Assembly: GCF_013090115.1 (NCBI RefSeq)
Contig: NZ_JABFNN010000036.1
Span: 1 to 49,042 of the forward strand
DNA: 49,042 nt
From: Flagellimonas amphidinii
Lineage (GTDB): Bacteria > Bacteroidota > Bacteroidia > Flavobacteriales > Flavobacteriaceae
Direction of reading: 5' to 3'
Shown: positions 8,979 to 16,743 of the stretch, piece after piece
Numbering within the stretch: position 1 is the stretch's first letter
Layout of the letters: every line of letters starts with the position of its first letter
Made by a program: the position numbers and the translations under genes
Notes under the pieces: generated by a model
What the model saw: only the letters and a program-made list of their open reading frames with translations
Database searches by the model: none
What the model was told of the DNA's origin: nothing

Positions 8979-10085
8979 ATGCCTGAGCCTCTCAAAAATA
9001 TCTACAGCAAATCTTTTATAGAAACATTCGCTGAAGCCTTAGAAAAAGTTGTTCCGGAAAAACCAACATCAACATTTGTTCAAAATGTACTGCTGCATGA
9101 TGAGTGGGAGCACATGGAGCTAAAGCAACGCATGCGCCATATCACGCTATGTTTGGGCAATCATTTGGGAGATGATTATCACAAAAACATTCAGGCCATA
9201 CTGGACCTAATTCCCGTTCTAAATAAAAAAGATTATGGCATAGACACTTTGGGTTTCATGTTTTTGCCAGACTTTATTGAGGTGTATGGCCAAGATTATT
9301 TTGAAATTTCCATGAGTGCCATGGAAACCGTCACTCCTTTTGTTTCTTGTGAATTTGCCGTCCGTCCCTTTATTCTTCAACATCAAAAAGAGGCTTTGGA
9401 AATCATGCTAAAGTGGTCTAAAGACAAAAATTTACATATCCGAAGATTAGCTTCAGAAGGATGTCGTCCTAGATTGCCATGGGCGATGGCTTTACCTGCA
9501 CTCAAAAAAAATCCTGCTCCTATTCTCTCCATTCTGGAAAACTTAAAAAATGACGAATCAGAATACGTACGAAGAAGTGTGGCCAATAATGTAAATGACA
9601 TTTCTAAAGACAATCCTGATATTGCACTAGGGCTCATTAAAAAATGGCATGGTAAAAACCCTAATATGGACTGGGTGGCCAAACATGCTGGTCGAACTTT
9701 ATTGAAACAAGGCAACCGGATACTTATGGAATTGTTCGGTTTTGGCAATGTGGACCATATAGTGTGCTCCAATTTTAAAGTGCTAACTCCCAAAATAAGC
9801 GTGGGAGATTATTTGGAGTTCAGTTTTCGAATCAAAAACACACAAAATACAGCTTCCAAAATTAGAATCGAGTATGGTATTTATTATCAGAAGGCAAACG
9901 GCAGCTTATCCAAAAAAGTCTTTAAAATCAGTGAAAAGGAATATGAAGCCAAAAGTAGCACCGAGATTATTAGAAAACAATCCTTCAAGCCCATTACCAC
10001 ACGAGTTTACCATTTAGGCAAACATCAAGTTTCCATCATTCTAAATGGCGAGGAAATAGTCAAGAAAGACTTTGAATTAATCTAA
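8979..10085 (+). CDS. AlkD-like DNA alkylation repair (HEAT-repeat) protein with extra C-terminal beta domain
   Basis: A 368-residue protein. Residues ~1-245 form tandem helical HEAT-like repeats typical of the DNA alkylation repair family: HIRRLASEGCRPRLPWA, SEYVRRSVANNVNDISKDNPD and WVAKHAGRTLLKQGN. In characterised members these bind DNA and excise bulky or cationic alkylated bases. Residues ~255-368 form an additional beta-rich module (ISVGDYLEFSFRIKN..., KIRIEYGIYYQK..., RVYHLGKHQVSIILNGEEI) resembling an immunoglobulin/CARDB-type sandwich, which canonical AlkD lacks. It is a monocistronic plus gene between two minus operons. Glycosylase activity is inferred from the family only. Confidence 0.85.
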   Translation: MPEPLKNIYSKSFIETFAEALEKVVPEKPTSTFVQNVLLHDEWEHMELKQRMRHITLCLGNHLGDDYHKNIQAILDLIPVLNKKDYGIDTLGFMFLPDFIEVYGQDYFEISMSAMETVTPFVSCEFAVRPFILQHQKEALEIMLKWSKDKNLHIRRLASEGCRPRLPWAMALPALKKNPAPILSILENLKNDESEYVRRSVANNVNDISKDNPDIALGLIKKWHGKNPNMDWVAKHAGRTLLKQGNRILMELFGFGNVDHIVCSNFKVLTPKISVGDYLEFSFRIKNTQNTASKIRIEYGIYYQKANGSLSKKVFKISEKEYEAKSSTEIIRKQSFKPITTRVYHLGKHQVSIILNGEEIVKKDFELI

Positions 10086-10113
10086 TTTCAACCTAAAAAA
10101 CAAAATAGAAGTA

Positions 10114-10791
10114 TTAGGGCGTACTATTACTCACTTGCAATAGCTTTCCGTTATATAATTTATGTCCTGAAAGAGCAAAATCCATGATGTAAGTTGCCAT
10201 TTCCGAGGCGGTGACGGGCGCTTTATATCCTGGAAAGGCTTCCTCTAACATTTCAGTTTGGACGGCGCCAAGCGCAAGCACATTGAAACTGGGACCTGTT
10301 TCCTTGAATTCTTCTGCCCAAAGTTCAGTTAGGGTTATTACCGCTCCTTTACTGGAACTGTAAGCAGAAAGCCCGGGAAACTTCATACTTCCTTGAACAC
10401 CACCCATGGAACTTATAGTGACCACATGACCATCTTTGCCCATTTTAGGCAAAACCGTTTGGGTCAACTGTGCCGCTCCAAATACATTTACTTTGTAAAC
10501 AGCTTCAAATTCCAACGCAGAAGTCTCCATAAATGGCTTATTGAGCAAACTTCCCGCATTGTTGATCAAAACATCCACTTGGTCCCATTGCTTCAAGAAA
10601 TCTGTCACTTTTTGAAACTCCTTGGAATCAGAAAGATCAAAAGAAAAGTTATGGACATTGGTTAATTGAAGATCATCTACCGGTTTCGTATTACGAGACA
10701 ATGCCAATACATCATGATTGTTTTCGGCAAAAAGCTTGACCAACTCCATACCGATACCCCTGCTTGTTCCTGTGATAATAATGTTTGCCAT
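10114..10791 (-). CDS. Short-chain dehydrogenase/reductase (SDR family)
   Basis: A 225-residue classical SDR with a Rossmann fold. The cofactor motif is T7-G-T-S-R-G-I-G14, NNAG is at 77-80, and the catalytic residues are S128 with Y144-x3-K148 (YSSSK). The substrate cannot be read from sequence. It lies 33 bases downstream of the M28 peptidase gene on the same strand, so co-transcription is possible, and converges with the AlkD-like gene. Confidence 0.9.
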   Translation of the reverse strand: MANIIITGTSRGIGMELVKLFAENNHDVLALSRNTKPVDDLQLTNVHNFSFDLSDSKEFQKVTDFLKQWDQVDVLINNAGSLLNKPFMETSALEFEAVYKVNVFGAAQLTQTVLPKMGKDGHVVTISSMGGVQGSMKFPGLSAYSSSKGAVITLTELWAEEFKETGPSFNVLALGAVQTEMLEEAFPGYKAPVTASEMATYIMDFALSGHKLYNGKLLQVSNSTP

Positions 10792-10824
10792 GAAAAAAAC
10801 CTAAACTAAAAAAGCAAATAATAT

Positions 10825-11850
10825 TTATTTTATAATGATTTCTTGGGATGGAGCATTTGCAATGCCATTAATTACCGGGAGCATATTATTAACCAGTGAC
10901 GCCATATGATCAAAATCCATAAGTTCCCATTCATCACTCACTTTGTGGTAATGCATAAAATTGGTAAAATCAAAAGCACAAAAAGTATGTGATGGCACCC
11001 CAAACTCTTTATAAAAAGGATAATTATCCGATCGCTGAAATAAACTATATTCTTTTGCTGTAGGCAGGAATCCTACCAAATTACTCTTGGCATATGCATT
11101 ACTCACTTCGGCAAGATTGGATTTGTCATAACCCGTGATATAAACATCATAGTCCTTCCCTTGCAGTGGCACTCCAGTCATTTCAAAATTAAGCATGGCA
11201 TAGAGGTTTAAATCCTCAGATTTCATTTTCTGGGCCAAATGCTCTGAACCCAACAATCCTTTTTCCTCTGCGCTGAATAGTGCAAAAATAAGACTGCGCT
11301 TGTTGGTTCTGTTCTTTCCAAAGTATCGAGCCAATTCCATTACGGTTGTAGTACCAGAAGCATTATCATTGGCTCCATTGGCGATGTAATCTCCATTTTC
11401 AGGCGCAATAGTTCCAATGTGATCATAATGGGCGCCAATCAAGATATATTCGCCTTTCAGATTTGGGTCACTCCCTTCAACCAACCCAACTATATTATAA
11501 GAGGGTTTCTTATAGTTAGCTAATGTATCTCTGTACGATTCATAATATGGCTGAACCCCATAAGATTTGAGGTAGTTTTCAATATAAACCGCAGCCATTT
11601 CTATACCTTCACTTCCAGAATCACGACCCTTTAAATCATCTGAAGCCAAATATTTCATAATATCCTCTATCCTCTCTGCAGAGGTAAACACAGGATTTGA
11701 AGTATTGTCTGTACTTGGGTTAGCCTCTTCCATACTACCCTTTACTCCTTCAGGTCCAGAAACTGAGGCCGTATTGGTTTCAACAAGCTGAGCAGAACCA
11801 CAGCTTAATAAAAGTACTATTCCGAAGAAGCCAAAAAATTTCCCCATCAT
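10825..11850 (-). CDS. M28-family metallopeptidase, lipoprotein
   Basis: A 341-residue exported aminopeptidase-like enzyme. The lipobox LLLSC places the lipidated Cys at residue 17. Zinc-site motifs of the M28 (aminopeptidase Y/S) family are present: GAHYDH, NGANDNASGTTTVMELA, the catalytic glutamates in FSAEEKGLLGSEH, and a late HTFCAFDFTNFMHYHK region supplying the last ligand. It is anchored in a membrane facing the periplasm or cell exterior and probably trims peptides. A terminator of the pdh operon lies just upstream, so it needs its own promoter. Confidence 0.9.
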   Translation of the reverse strand: MMGKFFGFFGIVLLLSCGSAQLVETNTASVSGPEGVKGSMEEANPSTDNTSNPVFTSAERIEDIMKYLASDDLKGRDSGSEGIEMAAVYIENYLKSYGVQPYYESYRDTLANYKKPSYNIVGLVEGSDPNLKGEYILIGAHYDHIGTIAPENGDYIANGANDNASGTTTVMELARYFGKNRTNKRSLIFALFSAEEKGLLGSEHLAQKMKSEDLNLYAMLNFEMTGVPLQGKDYDVYITGYDKSNLAEVSNAYAKSNLVGFLPTAKEYSLFQRSDNYPFYKEFGVPSHTFCAFDFTNFMHYHKVSDEWELMDFDHMASLVNNMLPVINGIANAPSQEIIIK

Positions 11851-11871
11851 GTATGATTTATAGCTTTAAAG

Positions 11872-11905
11872 ATAAAAAAAGCATCCTTTTTAAGGATGCT
11901 TCTAT
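11872..11905 (-). terminator. Rho-independent terminator after pdhA-pdhC
   Basis: A 10-bp perfect stem, AAGCATCCTT / AAGGATGCTT (11879-11888 and 11892-11901), has a 3-base loop. On the minus strand it is followed by a run of seven T. It lies 30 bases past the pdhC stop codon. Confidence 0.85.
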
Positions 11906-11933
11906 AAGTTATTGCTTTTTGCTTACAATTTCA

Positions 11934-13562
11934 CTAAGCCAACATGGTGACTGGATTTTCCAAATAAGCTCTAAGGGTTTGTAGGAATTGTGCCCCCACA
12001 GCACCATCAACTGTTCTATGATCGCATGCCAAAGTTACTTTCATGGTACTGCCCACAACAATCTCCCCATTTTTTACCACAGGCTTTTCTACAATGGCCC
12101 CAACAGATAAAATTGCTGAGTTGGGTTTATTGATGATGGAAGTGAACTCTAAAATGCCAAACATACCCAAATTGGATACCGTGAAGGTGCTACCTTCCAT
12201 TTCGTCTGGCTTAATTTTTTTGGTTCTCGCCCTTCCTGCCAAATCTTTAACTGCCGCTCCTATTTGCGTTAAACCCAATTGGTCCGCAAATTTGATTACA
12301 GGAACCACAAGACCTTCATCCACTGCAACAGCAACCCCCATATGAATATGGTGCTTGTATATGGTTGCATCATCTGTCCAGGAGGTATTTACCTGTGGAT
12401 GTTTTTTAAGTGCCATGGCACAAGCCTTCAAGACCATATCATTAAAAGATACCTTGGTATCAGGTAAATTATTGATTTGTGAACGTGAAGCCTTTGCATT
12501 GTCCATATCTACCTCAATGGTTAGGTAAAAATGGGGTGCCGTAAATTTGGAAGCACTCAAATGCTTGGTGATGGCCTTACGCATGGAAGAGTTTTTCACT
12601 TCTTCCATACTTTCTTCCCCAACTGGCAAAGCAATTGGTGCGATTGGTGCAGAAGTTGTCACATCAGATTTTTTAGTAGCTGGTGCAGCGACTTGTGAAG
12701 GTTGATAGTTTTCTACATCTCGCTTTACAATACGTCCATGATCACCAGAGCCTTTTACATCTGCTAAGTTGATTCCTTTTTCACTGGCTATTTTCTTGGC
12801 CAATGGCGAGGCAAAAACACGTTGCCCATTTTGAGAGGCAACAGGTACTTCAACAGCTGTGTCTTGGGCTTGTTCCGCTTTTTCAGGTGCAGCCTCAACT
12901 TTAGGCGCACTTGCAGTCGTTGCTGCACTTCCTGCTTGGGCACTCAATACAGCGTCAACATCTGTTCCTTCTGGCCCAATAATAGCCAAAAGTGAATCTA
13001 CTGGAGCTCCTTCTCCTTCTTGAATACCTATGTGAAGTAAGGTTCCGGAATAAAAGGACTCAAACTCCATAGTGGCCTTATCCGTTTCAATTTCAGCCAA
13101 AATATCGCCTTCCTCAACAACATCGCCAACACTTTTTAACCAGCTGGCAACGGTACCTTCTTCCATAGTATCACTCAAGCGAGGCATGGTAATGATTTCA
13201 ACTCCTTCTGGTATGGCAGCGACCGCTACGGGTGCAGGAACAGCTTCAGCAACAGGTGCTGCCGGTGACTCTTCTGCTGTAGCAGGAGCACTTCCTCCCG
13301 CCAACAATCCAGAAATATCCTCACCTTCTTCACCAATAATAGCGAGAAGTGAATCTACTGGGGCACCATCTCCTTCGTCAATCCCAATATGCAACAAAGT
13401 TCCTTCATGAAAAGATTCGAACTCCATTGTGGCCTTATCGGTTTCAATTTCAGCCAAAATATCGCCTTCCTCAACTTTGTCGCCTACTTTTTTGAGCCAT
13501 TTTGCCACGGTCCCTTCTTCCATGGTATCACTCAATCTAGGCATGTTGATCACTTCTGCCAT
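11934..13562 (-). CDS. pdhC: Pyruvate dehydrogenase complex E2, dihydrolipoyl acetyltransferase with two lipoyl domains
   Basis: A 542-residue core subunit of the pyruvate dehydrogenase complex, moving the acetyl group from E1 to CoA. Two N-terminal lipoyl domains carry lipoylated Lys43 and Lys162, both in ETDKATMEFES. Ala/Pro-rich linkers separate them from the E3/E1-binding domain (VFASPLAKKIA...GSGDHGRIVKRDV, ~249-286). The C-terminal catalytic domain has the active-site motif D514-H515-R516-T-V-D519-G. It starts four bases after the pdhA stop. The two lipoyl domains are nearly identical even at DNA level (see findings). E1beta and E3 are not in this window. Confidence 0.96.
   Translation of the reverse strand: MAEVINMPRLSDTMEEGTVAKWLKKVGDKVEEGDILAEIETDKATMEFESFHEGTLLHIGIDEGDGAPVDSLLAIIGEEGEDISGLLAGGSAPATAEESPAAPVAEAVPAPVAVAAIPEGVEIITMPRLSDTMEEGTVASWLKSVGDVVEEGDILAEIETDKATMEFESFYSGTLLHIGIQEGEGAPVDSLLAIIGPEGTDVDAVLSAQAGSAATTASAPKVEAAPEKAEQAQDTAVEVPVASQNGQRVFASPLAKKIASEKGINLADVKGSGDHGRIVKRDVENYQPSQVAAPATKKSDVTTSAPIAPIALPVGEESMEEVKNSSMRKAITKHLSASKFTAPHFYLTIEVDMDNAKASRSQINNLPDTKVSFNDMVLKACAMALKKHPQVNTSWTDDATIYKHHIHMGVAVAVDEGLVVPVIKFADQLGLTQIGAAVKDLAGRARTKKIKPDEMEGSTFTVSNLGMFGILEFTSIINKPNSAILSVGAIVEKPVVKNGEIVVGSTMKVTLACDHRTVDGAVGAQFLQTLRAYLENPVTMLA
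13063..13118. repeat. Copy 1 of a 56-bp intragenic direct repeat in pdhC
   Basis: It matches 13420-13475 with two mismatches over 56 bases, 357 bp (119 codons) apart. It encodes the lipoyl-lysine segment of the second lipoyl domain. Confidence 0.85.
13420..13475. repeat. Copy 2 of a 56-bp intragenic direct repeat in pdhC
   Basis: Partner of 13063-13118. It encodes the equivalent segment of the first lipoyl domain. The synonymous sites are almost unchanged. Confidence 0.85.
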
Positions 13563-13566
13563 CTAC

Positions 13567-14565
13567 TTATAATTTATGTTGTAAAAATGGATAATCTTCC
13601 TGTTCGTAAACGGTATCGTACAATTGTTCCAATGGTGGAAAATCTGACTCTTCGGCAAATTTCTCGCACTCCAATACCAAATCCTTTACCTTTTTATCTG
13701 TCTCTTTTAAGTCTTCTTCCGATGCATAACCTTTCTCAAGAATCACATCTTTTACCTGGGTAATTGGATCTATTTTCTTGTATTCCTCTACTTCTTCCTT
13801 AGTTCGATAATGTTGTGCATCTGACATAGAGTGACCTCTGTAACGATACGTCTTCATTTCCAAGAAAGTTGGCCCTCCTCCAGTCCTGGCTCTTTCAATG
13901 GCTTTATCAACCTCTTTGGCCACAATTGCAGGATCCATTCCATCTACAGGACCACAAGGCATTTCATAACCCAATCCCAGTTTCCAGATATCTGTGGAAT
14001 ATGAAGTTCTAGCTACAGATGTTCCCATGGCATAACCGTTGTTTTCACAAATAAAAACCACCGGTAATTGCCACAGCATCGCCAAATTAAACGCCTCATG
14101 CAATGAACCTTGACGAACTGCACCATCACCCATATAACAAAGTGTCACTGCATCTCTCTTGAAGTACTTATCACCAAAAGCCAATCCAGCACCCAAAGGT
14201 ATCTGACCACCTACAATTCCGTGACCGCCATAGAATCTGTGCTCTTTGGAGAAAATATGCATAGAACCACCCATTCCTTTGGAAGTACCTGTCACTTTTC
14301 CATAAAGTTCTGCCATCACCTTTCTAGGATCAACTCCCATTCCTATGGGCTGAACGTGATTTCTATAAGCAGTGATCATTCGATCCTTGGTAAGATCCAT
14401 AGCATGTAGCGAACCTGCCAAAACAGCTTCCTGTCCATTATATAAATGGAGAAACCCTCGAACTTTTTGTTGGATATATACAGCAGCTAATTTGTCCTCG
14501 AATTTTCTCCAGAACAACATGTCCTCATACCATTTTAGGTAAACTTCTTTGGTGATTTTTTTCAT
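13567..14565 (-). CDS. pdhA: Pyruvate dehydrogenase E1 component, alpha subunit
   Basis: A 332-residue thiamine-diphosphate enzyme subunit that decarboxylates pyruvate. The TPP motif GDGAVRQGSLHEAFNLA is present, together with HIFSKEHRFYGGHGIVGGQIPLGAG and the phosphorylation-loop-like YRYRGHSMSDAQHYR. The frame is open to 14610, but the ATG at 14565 (MKKITKEVYLKWYEDM) is the family start. The upstream start would also lie inside a TATTTTTG -7-like element (14608-14615, minus). It forms an operon with pdhC. The partner beta subunit must come from another locus, a split arrangement usual in Bacteroidota. Confidence 0.95.
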   Translation of the reverse strand: MKKITKEVYLKWYEDMLFWRKFEDKLAAVYIQQKVRGFLHLYNGQEAVLAGSLHAMDLTKDRMITAYRNHVQPIGMGVDPRKVMAELYGKVTGTSKGMGGSMHIFSKEHRFYGGHGIVGGQIPLGAGLAFGDKYFKRDAVTLCYMGDGAVRQGSLHEAFNLAMLWQLPVVFICENNGYAMGTSVARTSYSTDIWKLGLGYEMPCGPVDGMDPAIVAKEVDKAIERARTGGGPTFLEMKTYRYRGHSMSDAQHYRTKEEVEEYKKIDPITQVKDVILEKGYASEEDLKETDKKVKDLVLECEKFAEESDFPPLEQLYDTVYEQEDYPFLQHKL

Positions 14566-14607
14566 CAACAATATAATTATGTGAAATTCCCCTGTGGTGG
14601 GGAAGAG

Positions 14608-14615
14608 CAAAAATA
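14608..14615 (-). promoter_or_regulatory. -7-like promoter element of pdhA-pdhC
   Basis: Minus-strand TATTTTTG, an exact TAnnTTTG match, lies 43 bases upstream of the pdhA ATG. No clear TTG is found at -33. Confidence 0.4.
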
Positions 14616-14646
14616 CATATATATCTGTTTTGGGAAAAGAATTGGT

Positions 14647-15138
14647 CTAAGAATCACCCAAAAATGAACTGCTGAATGCCAAGGGTAAAATATCCGCCAT
14701 TGAGTCACATTTATAAATAGGTCCAACTTCACCACGAAGCATAATTGAAATTGGAGATTTTTGCTTTTGTTCGTATTCTATTATAGATTGCCTACAATTG
14801 CCACACGGCGCTGCCGGCATATCTACCACATAGTTATTTGAAGTTGCACTTATAGCTATTGCTTTTATGGGCACTCCTGGAAATTTTGCCCCAGCATGAA
14901 AAACGGCAACGCGCTCCGCACACAGTCCAGAAGGATACGATGCATTTTCTTGATTGTTACCTATTACAATTTCACCATTCTCCAACTCCACAGCAGCCCC
15001 CACTTTAAAATTTGAATATGGCGAATAGGCTTTTTCTCGAGCTTCTGCCGCTTGTTGTAACAATTTTTGTTCGTTTTGTGACAGTTCCTCCAGTGATTCA
15101 TAAATGGAGAGGTCAAAACTTATCTGCTTTTTCTTCAT
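14647..15138 (-). CDS. cdd: Cytidine deaminase
   Basis: 163 residues from the chosen ATG. This zinc enzyme converts cytidine/deoxycytidine to uridine/deoxyuridine in pyrimidine salvage. SPYSNFKVGAA is the N-terminal substrate loop. The active site is CAERVAVF (zinc Cys and catalytic Glu), with the second zinc motif APCGNCRQ. The upstream in-frame ATG at 15180 would add 14 unusual residues and overlap the terminator palindrome of porV, so MKKKQISFDLSIYE at 15138 is preferred. It sits between porV and pdhA on the same strand, isolated by a terminator on one side and a promoter on the other. Confidence 0.93.
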   Translation of the reverse strand: MKKKQISFDLSIYESLEELSQNEQKLLQQAAEAREKAYSPYSNFKVGAAVELENGEIVIGNNQENASYPSGLCAERVAVFHAGAKFPGVPIKAIAISATSNNYVVDMPAAPCGNCRQSIIEYEQKQKSPISIMLRGEVGPIYKCDSMADILPLAFSSSFLGDS

Positions 15139-15162
15139 GCCGCAATAGGGTAATAACCAAAA

Positions 15163-15189
15163 ATAAGAAAACCTGTCCATGGACAGGTT
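15163..15189 (-). terminator. Terminator-like palindrome downstream of porV
   Basis: A 20-bp perfect palindrome with arms AACCTGTCCA / TGGACAGGTT lies at 15170-15189. On the minus strand it is followed by TTTTCTTATTTTT. It lies 22 bases beyond the porV stop; the T tract is interrupted, so termination strength is uncertain. Confidence 0.65.
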
Positions 15190-15211
15190 CTTTTATAAGA
15201 AGTTATAAATC

Positions 15212-16357
15212 TTAATCGTTCAAATATTCTTCCCCAAAGTTGAAGGTCAATGAAAAACGCAAGGTATTTTCCAATGGATTTCTAACCTGTGAGGTAGAGA
15301 ACAAATAGGAAAGGTCTATTTGTGCCGATTTAAACTTGAATCCAGCGCCAAGTGTAAAAAACTGTCGAGCACCTTTATCCTCACTTTCGTTAAAATACCC
15401 TCCTCGCAACATGAAGGCTTCACGGAATCGATACTCTGCACCAAGGGCCCAAGTTATTTCTTTCAATTCCTCGCTAAAACCATCTGGGGCATCTCCAAAA
15501 GACTCAAAGACTCCATCAAAAAAGCCTATGTTTTGATATTCATCATTGTCCTCAGCGGTTATGAGTCCATCCCCCGTAAAATCTCTTGGGGTGGGTACCA
15601 ATAGTTTATTAAATTCAGTATGAAGTCCCAAAACATTGTCCTGATCGAAAATAAAATCAAAACCAGCTCCGAACTTTAAGTTGGTTGGCAAAAAATTCTC
15701 CTGCCCACCTTCATCATATTGTAAAGAACCTCCAAGATTGGAAATATTGAAACCTGCTCTCCAACGACCATCAAAACTATTGTAAGCAATCTCCCTAGAA
15801 CGGAAAAAACCGGCAATATCCACTGCAAAGGCATTGGCAGCTTGGGAATCTTGGATACCATCTTGAAATCTAAGATTGGAACTGATAAACCGTCCACCAA
15901 CAGCCATGGAAAATGTTTGACTCAATTTTAGAGAGTAAGAACCATCTATGGCAAATTCGTTAGGCTTAACCAGAGTAGCATCTTCATCTATGGTCTGACG
16001 CAATTCGATCTCACCCAATCCAAAATATCTCAAGCCAAAGGCAAATGCACTTCGATCATTAAGTTTATTATAGAAGCTGGCATTTAAGAGGGAAACGTCA
16101 TTCACTATACTTTCCAGATAAGGTGTATAACTCACTGCAACACCTGTTTTTTGTGTTGCGAAGGCATATTTTGCCGGATTCCATTGTTGCGAAAATGCAT
16201 CAAATGATGTTGCCACGCCCATATCCCCCATACCGGAAGCCCTAGCATCTGCTGCTATGGTTAAAAATGGGACTGCTGTAGTGATTACTCTTTCTTGTTG
16301 TGCACTTAAACGTAGGGCAGCGCTAAGCAATACAACGAACATTAGTAACTTTTTCAT
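15212..16357 (-). CDS. porV: Type IX secretion system outer-membrane protein PorV (LptO)
   Basis: A 381-residue FadL-like outer-membrane beta-barrel. It begins with a signal peptide (MKKLLMFVVLLSAALRLSA|Q), followed by the hallmark start TTAVPFLTIAADARASGMGDMGVATS and QQWNPAKYAFA. The C-terminus ends in an aromatic-rich strand (LRFSLTFNFGEE...). PorV collects T9SS cargo from the translocon and is part of the PorU-PorV-PorQ-PorZ attachment complex. Divergently placed gldJ and the cargo gene at the left edge agree with a working T9SS. The usual upstream partner porU is not present between porV and gldJ. Confidence 0.93.
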   Translation of the reverse strand: MKKLLMFVVLLSAALRLSAQQERVITTAVPFLTIAADARASGMGDMGVATSFDAFSQQWNPAKYAFATQKTGVAVSYTPYLESIVNDVSLLNASFYNKLNDRSAFAFGLRYFGLGEIELRQTIDEDATLVKPNEFAIDGSYSLKLSQTFSMAVGGRFISSNLRFQDGIQDSQAANAFAVDIAGFFRSREIAYNSFDGRWRAGFNISNLGGSLQYDEGGQENFLPTNLKFGAGFDFIFDQDNVLGLHTEFNKLLVPTPRDFTGDGLITAEDNDEYQNIGFFDGVFESFGDAPDGFSEELKEITWALGAEYRFREAFMLRGGYFNESEDKGARQFFTLGAGFKFKSAQIDLSYLFSTSQVRNPLENTLRFSLTFNFGEEYLND

Positions 16358-16743
16358 TCTAAGTTTTTAGCGTTTAGTTCCGTGTTGAGCCTAAAAAATA
16401 GGTTTAGACGTATTACATGTAAACGAGCTTTTCATCAAATTCTTATAACTAAGGAACGTTTTTTTAACCAAACCTTAAGCGAAGAAGCACAACTTTATTA
16501 AAATATAAATGCGGAACAACACTGTTCATAGTTAAAACCTCACTTTTCAATACTATTTTATGAGCTTGTGCGTTACAAAAATGTAGCAAGTGCGCTTGAT
16601 ATGCTTGCCACAAATATTTAAAGAGCACAAAATATTATGGCAAAAACATCGTTTTAATGCCATCAAAGGATTTTTAAAATCAAAACAAGTTGAAGTTACA
16701 CAGGGTATAAATCCCTGATTTTTAAAGTACTCAAGCCCAAATT
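16358..16743. other. 386-bp divergent intergenic region between porV and gldJ
   Basis: AT-rich, with no open frame and no recognisable remnant of porU. It should contain the promoters of porV (leftward) and gldJ (rightward), but no exact TAnnTTTG element was found at standard distance on either strand. A short hairpin, CAGGG-N7-CCCTG (16701-16717), lies in the likely gldJ leader. Confidence 0.6.

Noticed and set aside
13072..13410. Ala/Ser/Pro-rich plus-strand frame opposite pdhC
   Set aside because: It is an antisense shadow of the Ala/Pro-rich linker and lipoyl domains; composition explains its openness.
14566..14610. Longer N-terminus of pdhA
   Set aside because: The extra start lies within a TATTTTTG promoter element and the extra residues do not match E1alpha proteins.
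15139..15180. Longer N-terminus of cytidine deaminase
   Set aside because: It overlaps the porV terminator palindrome and adds residues absent from the family.
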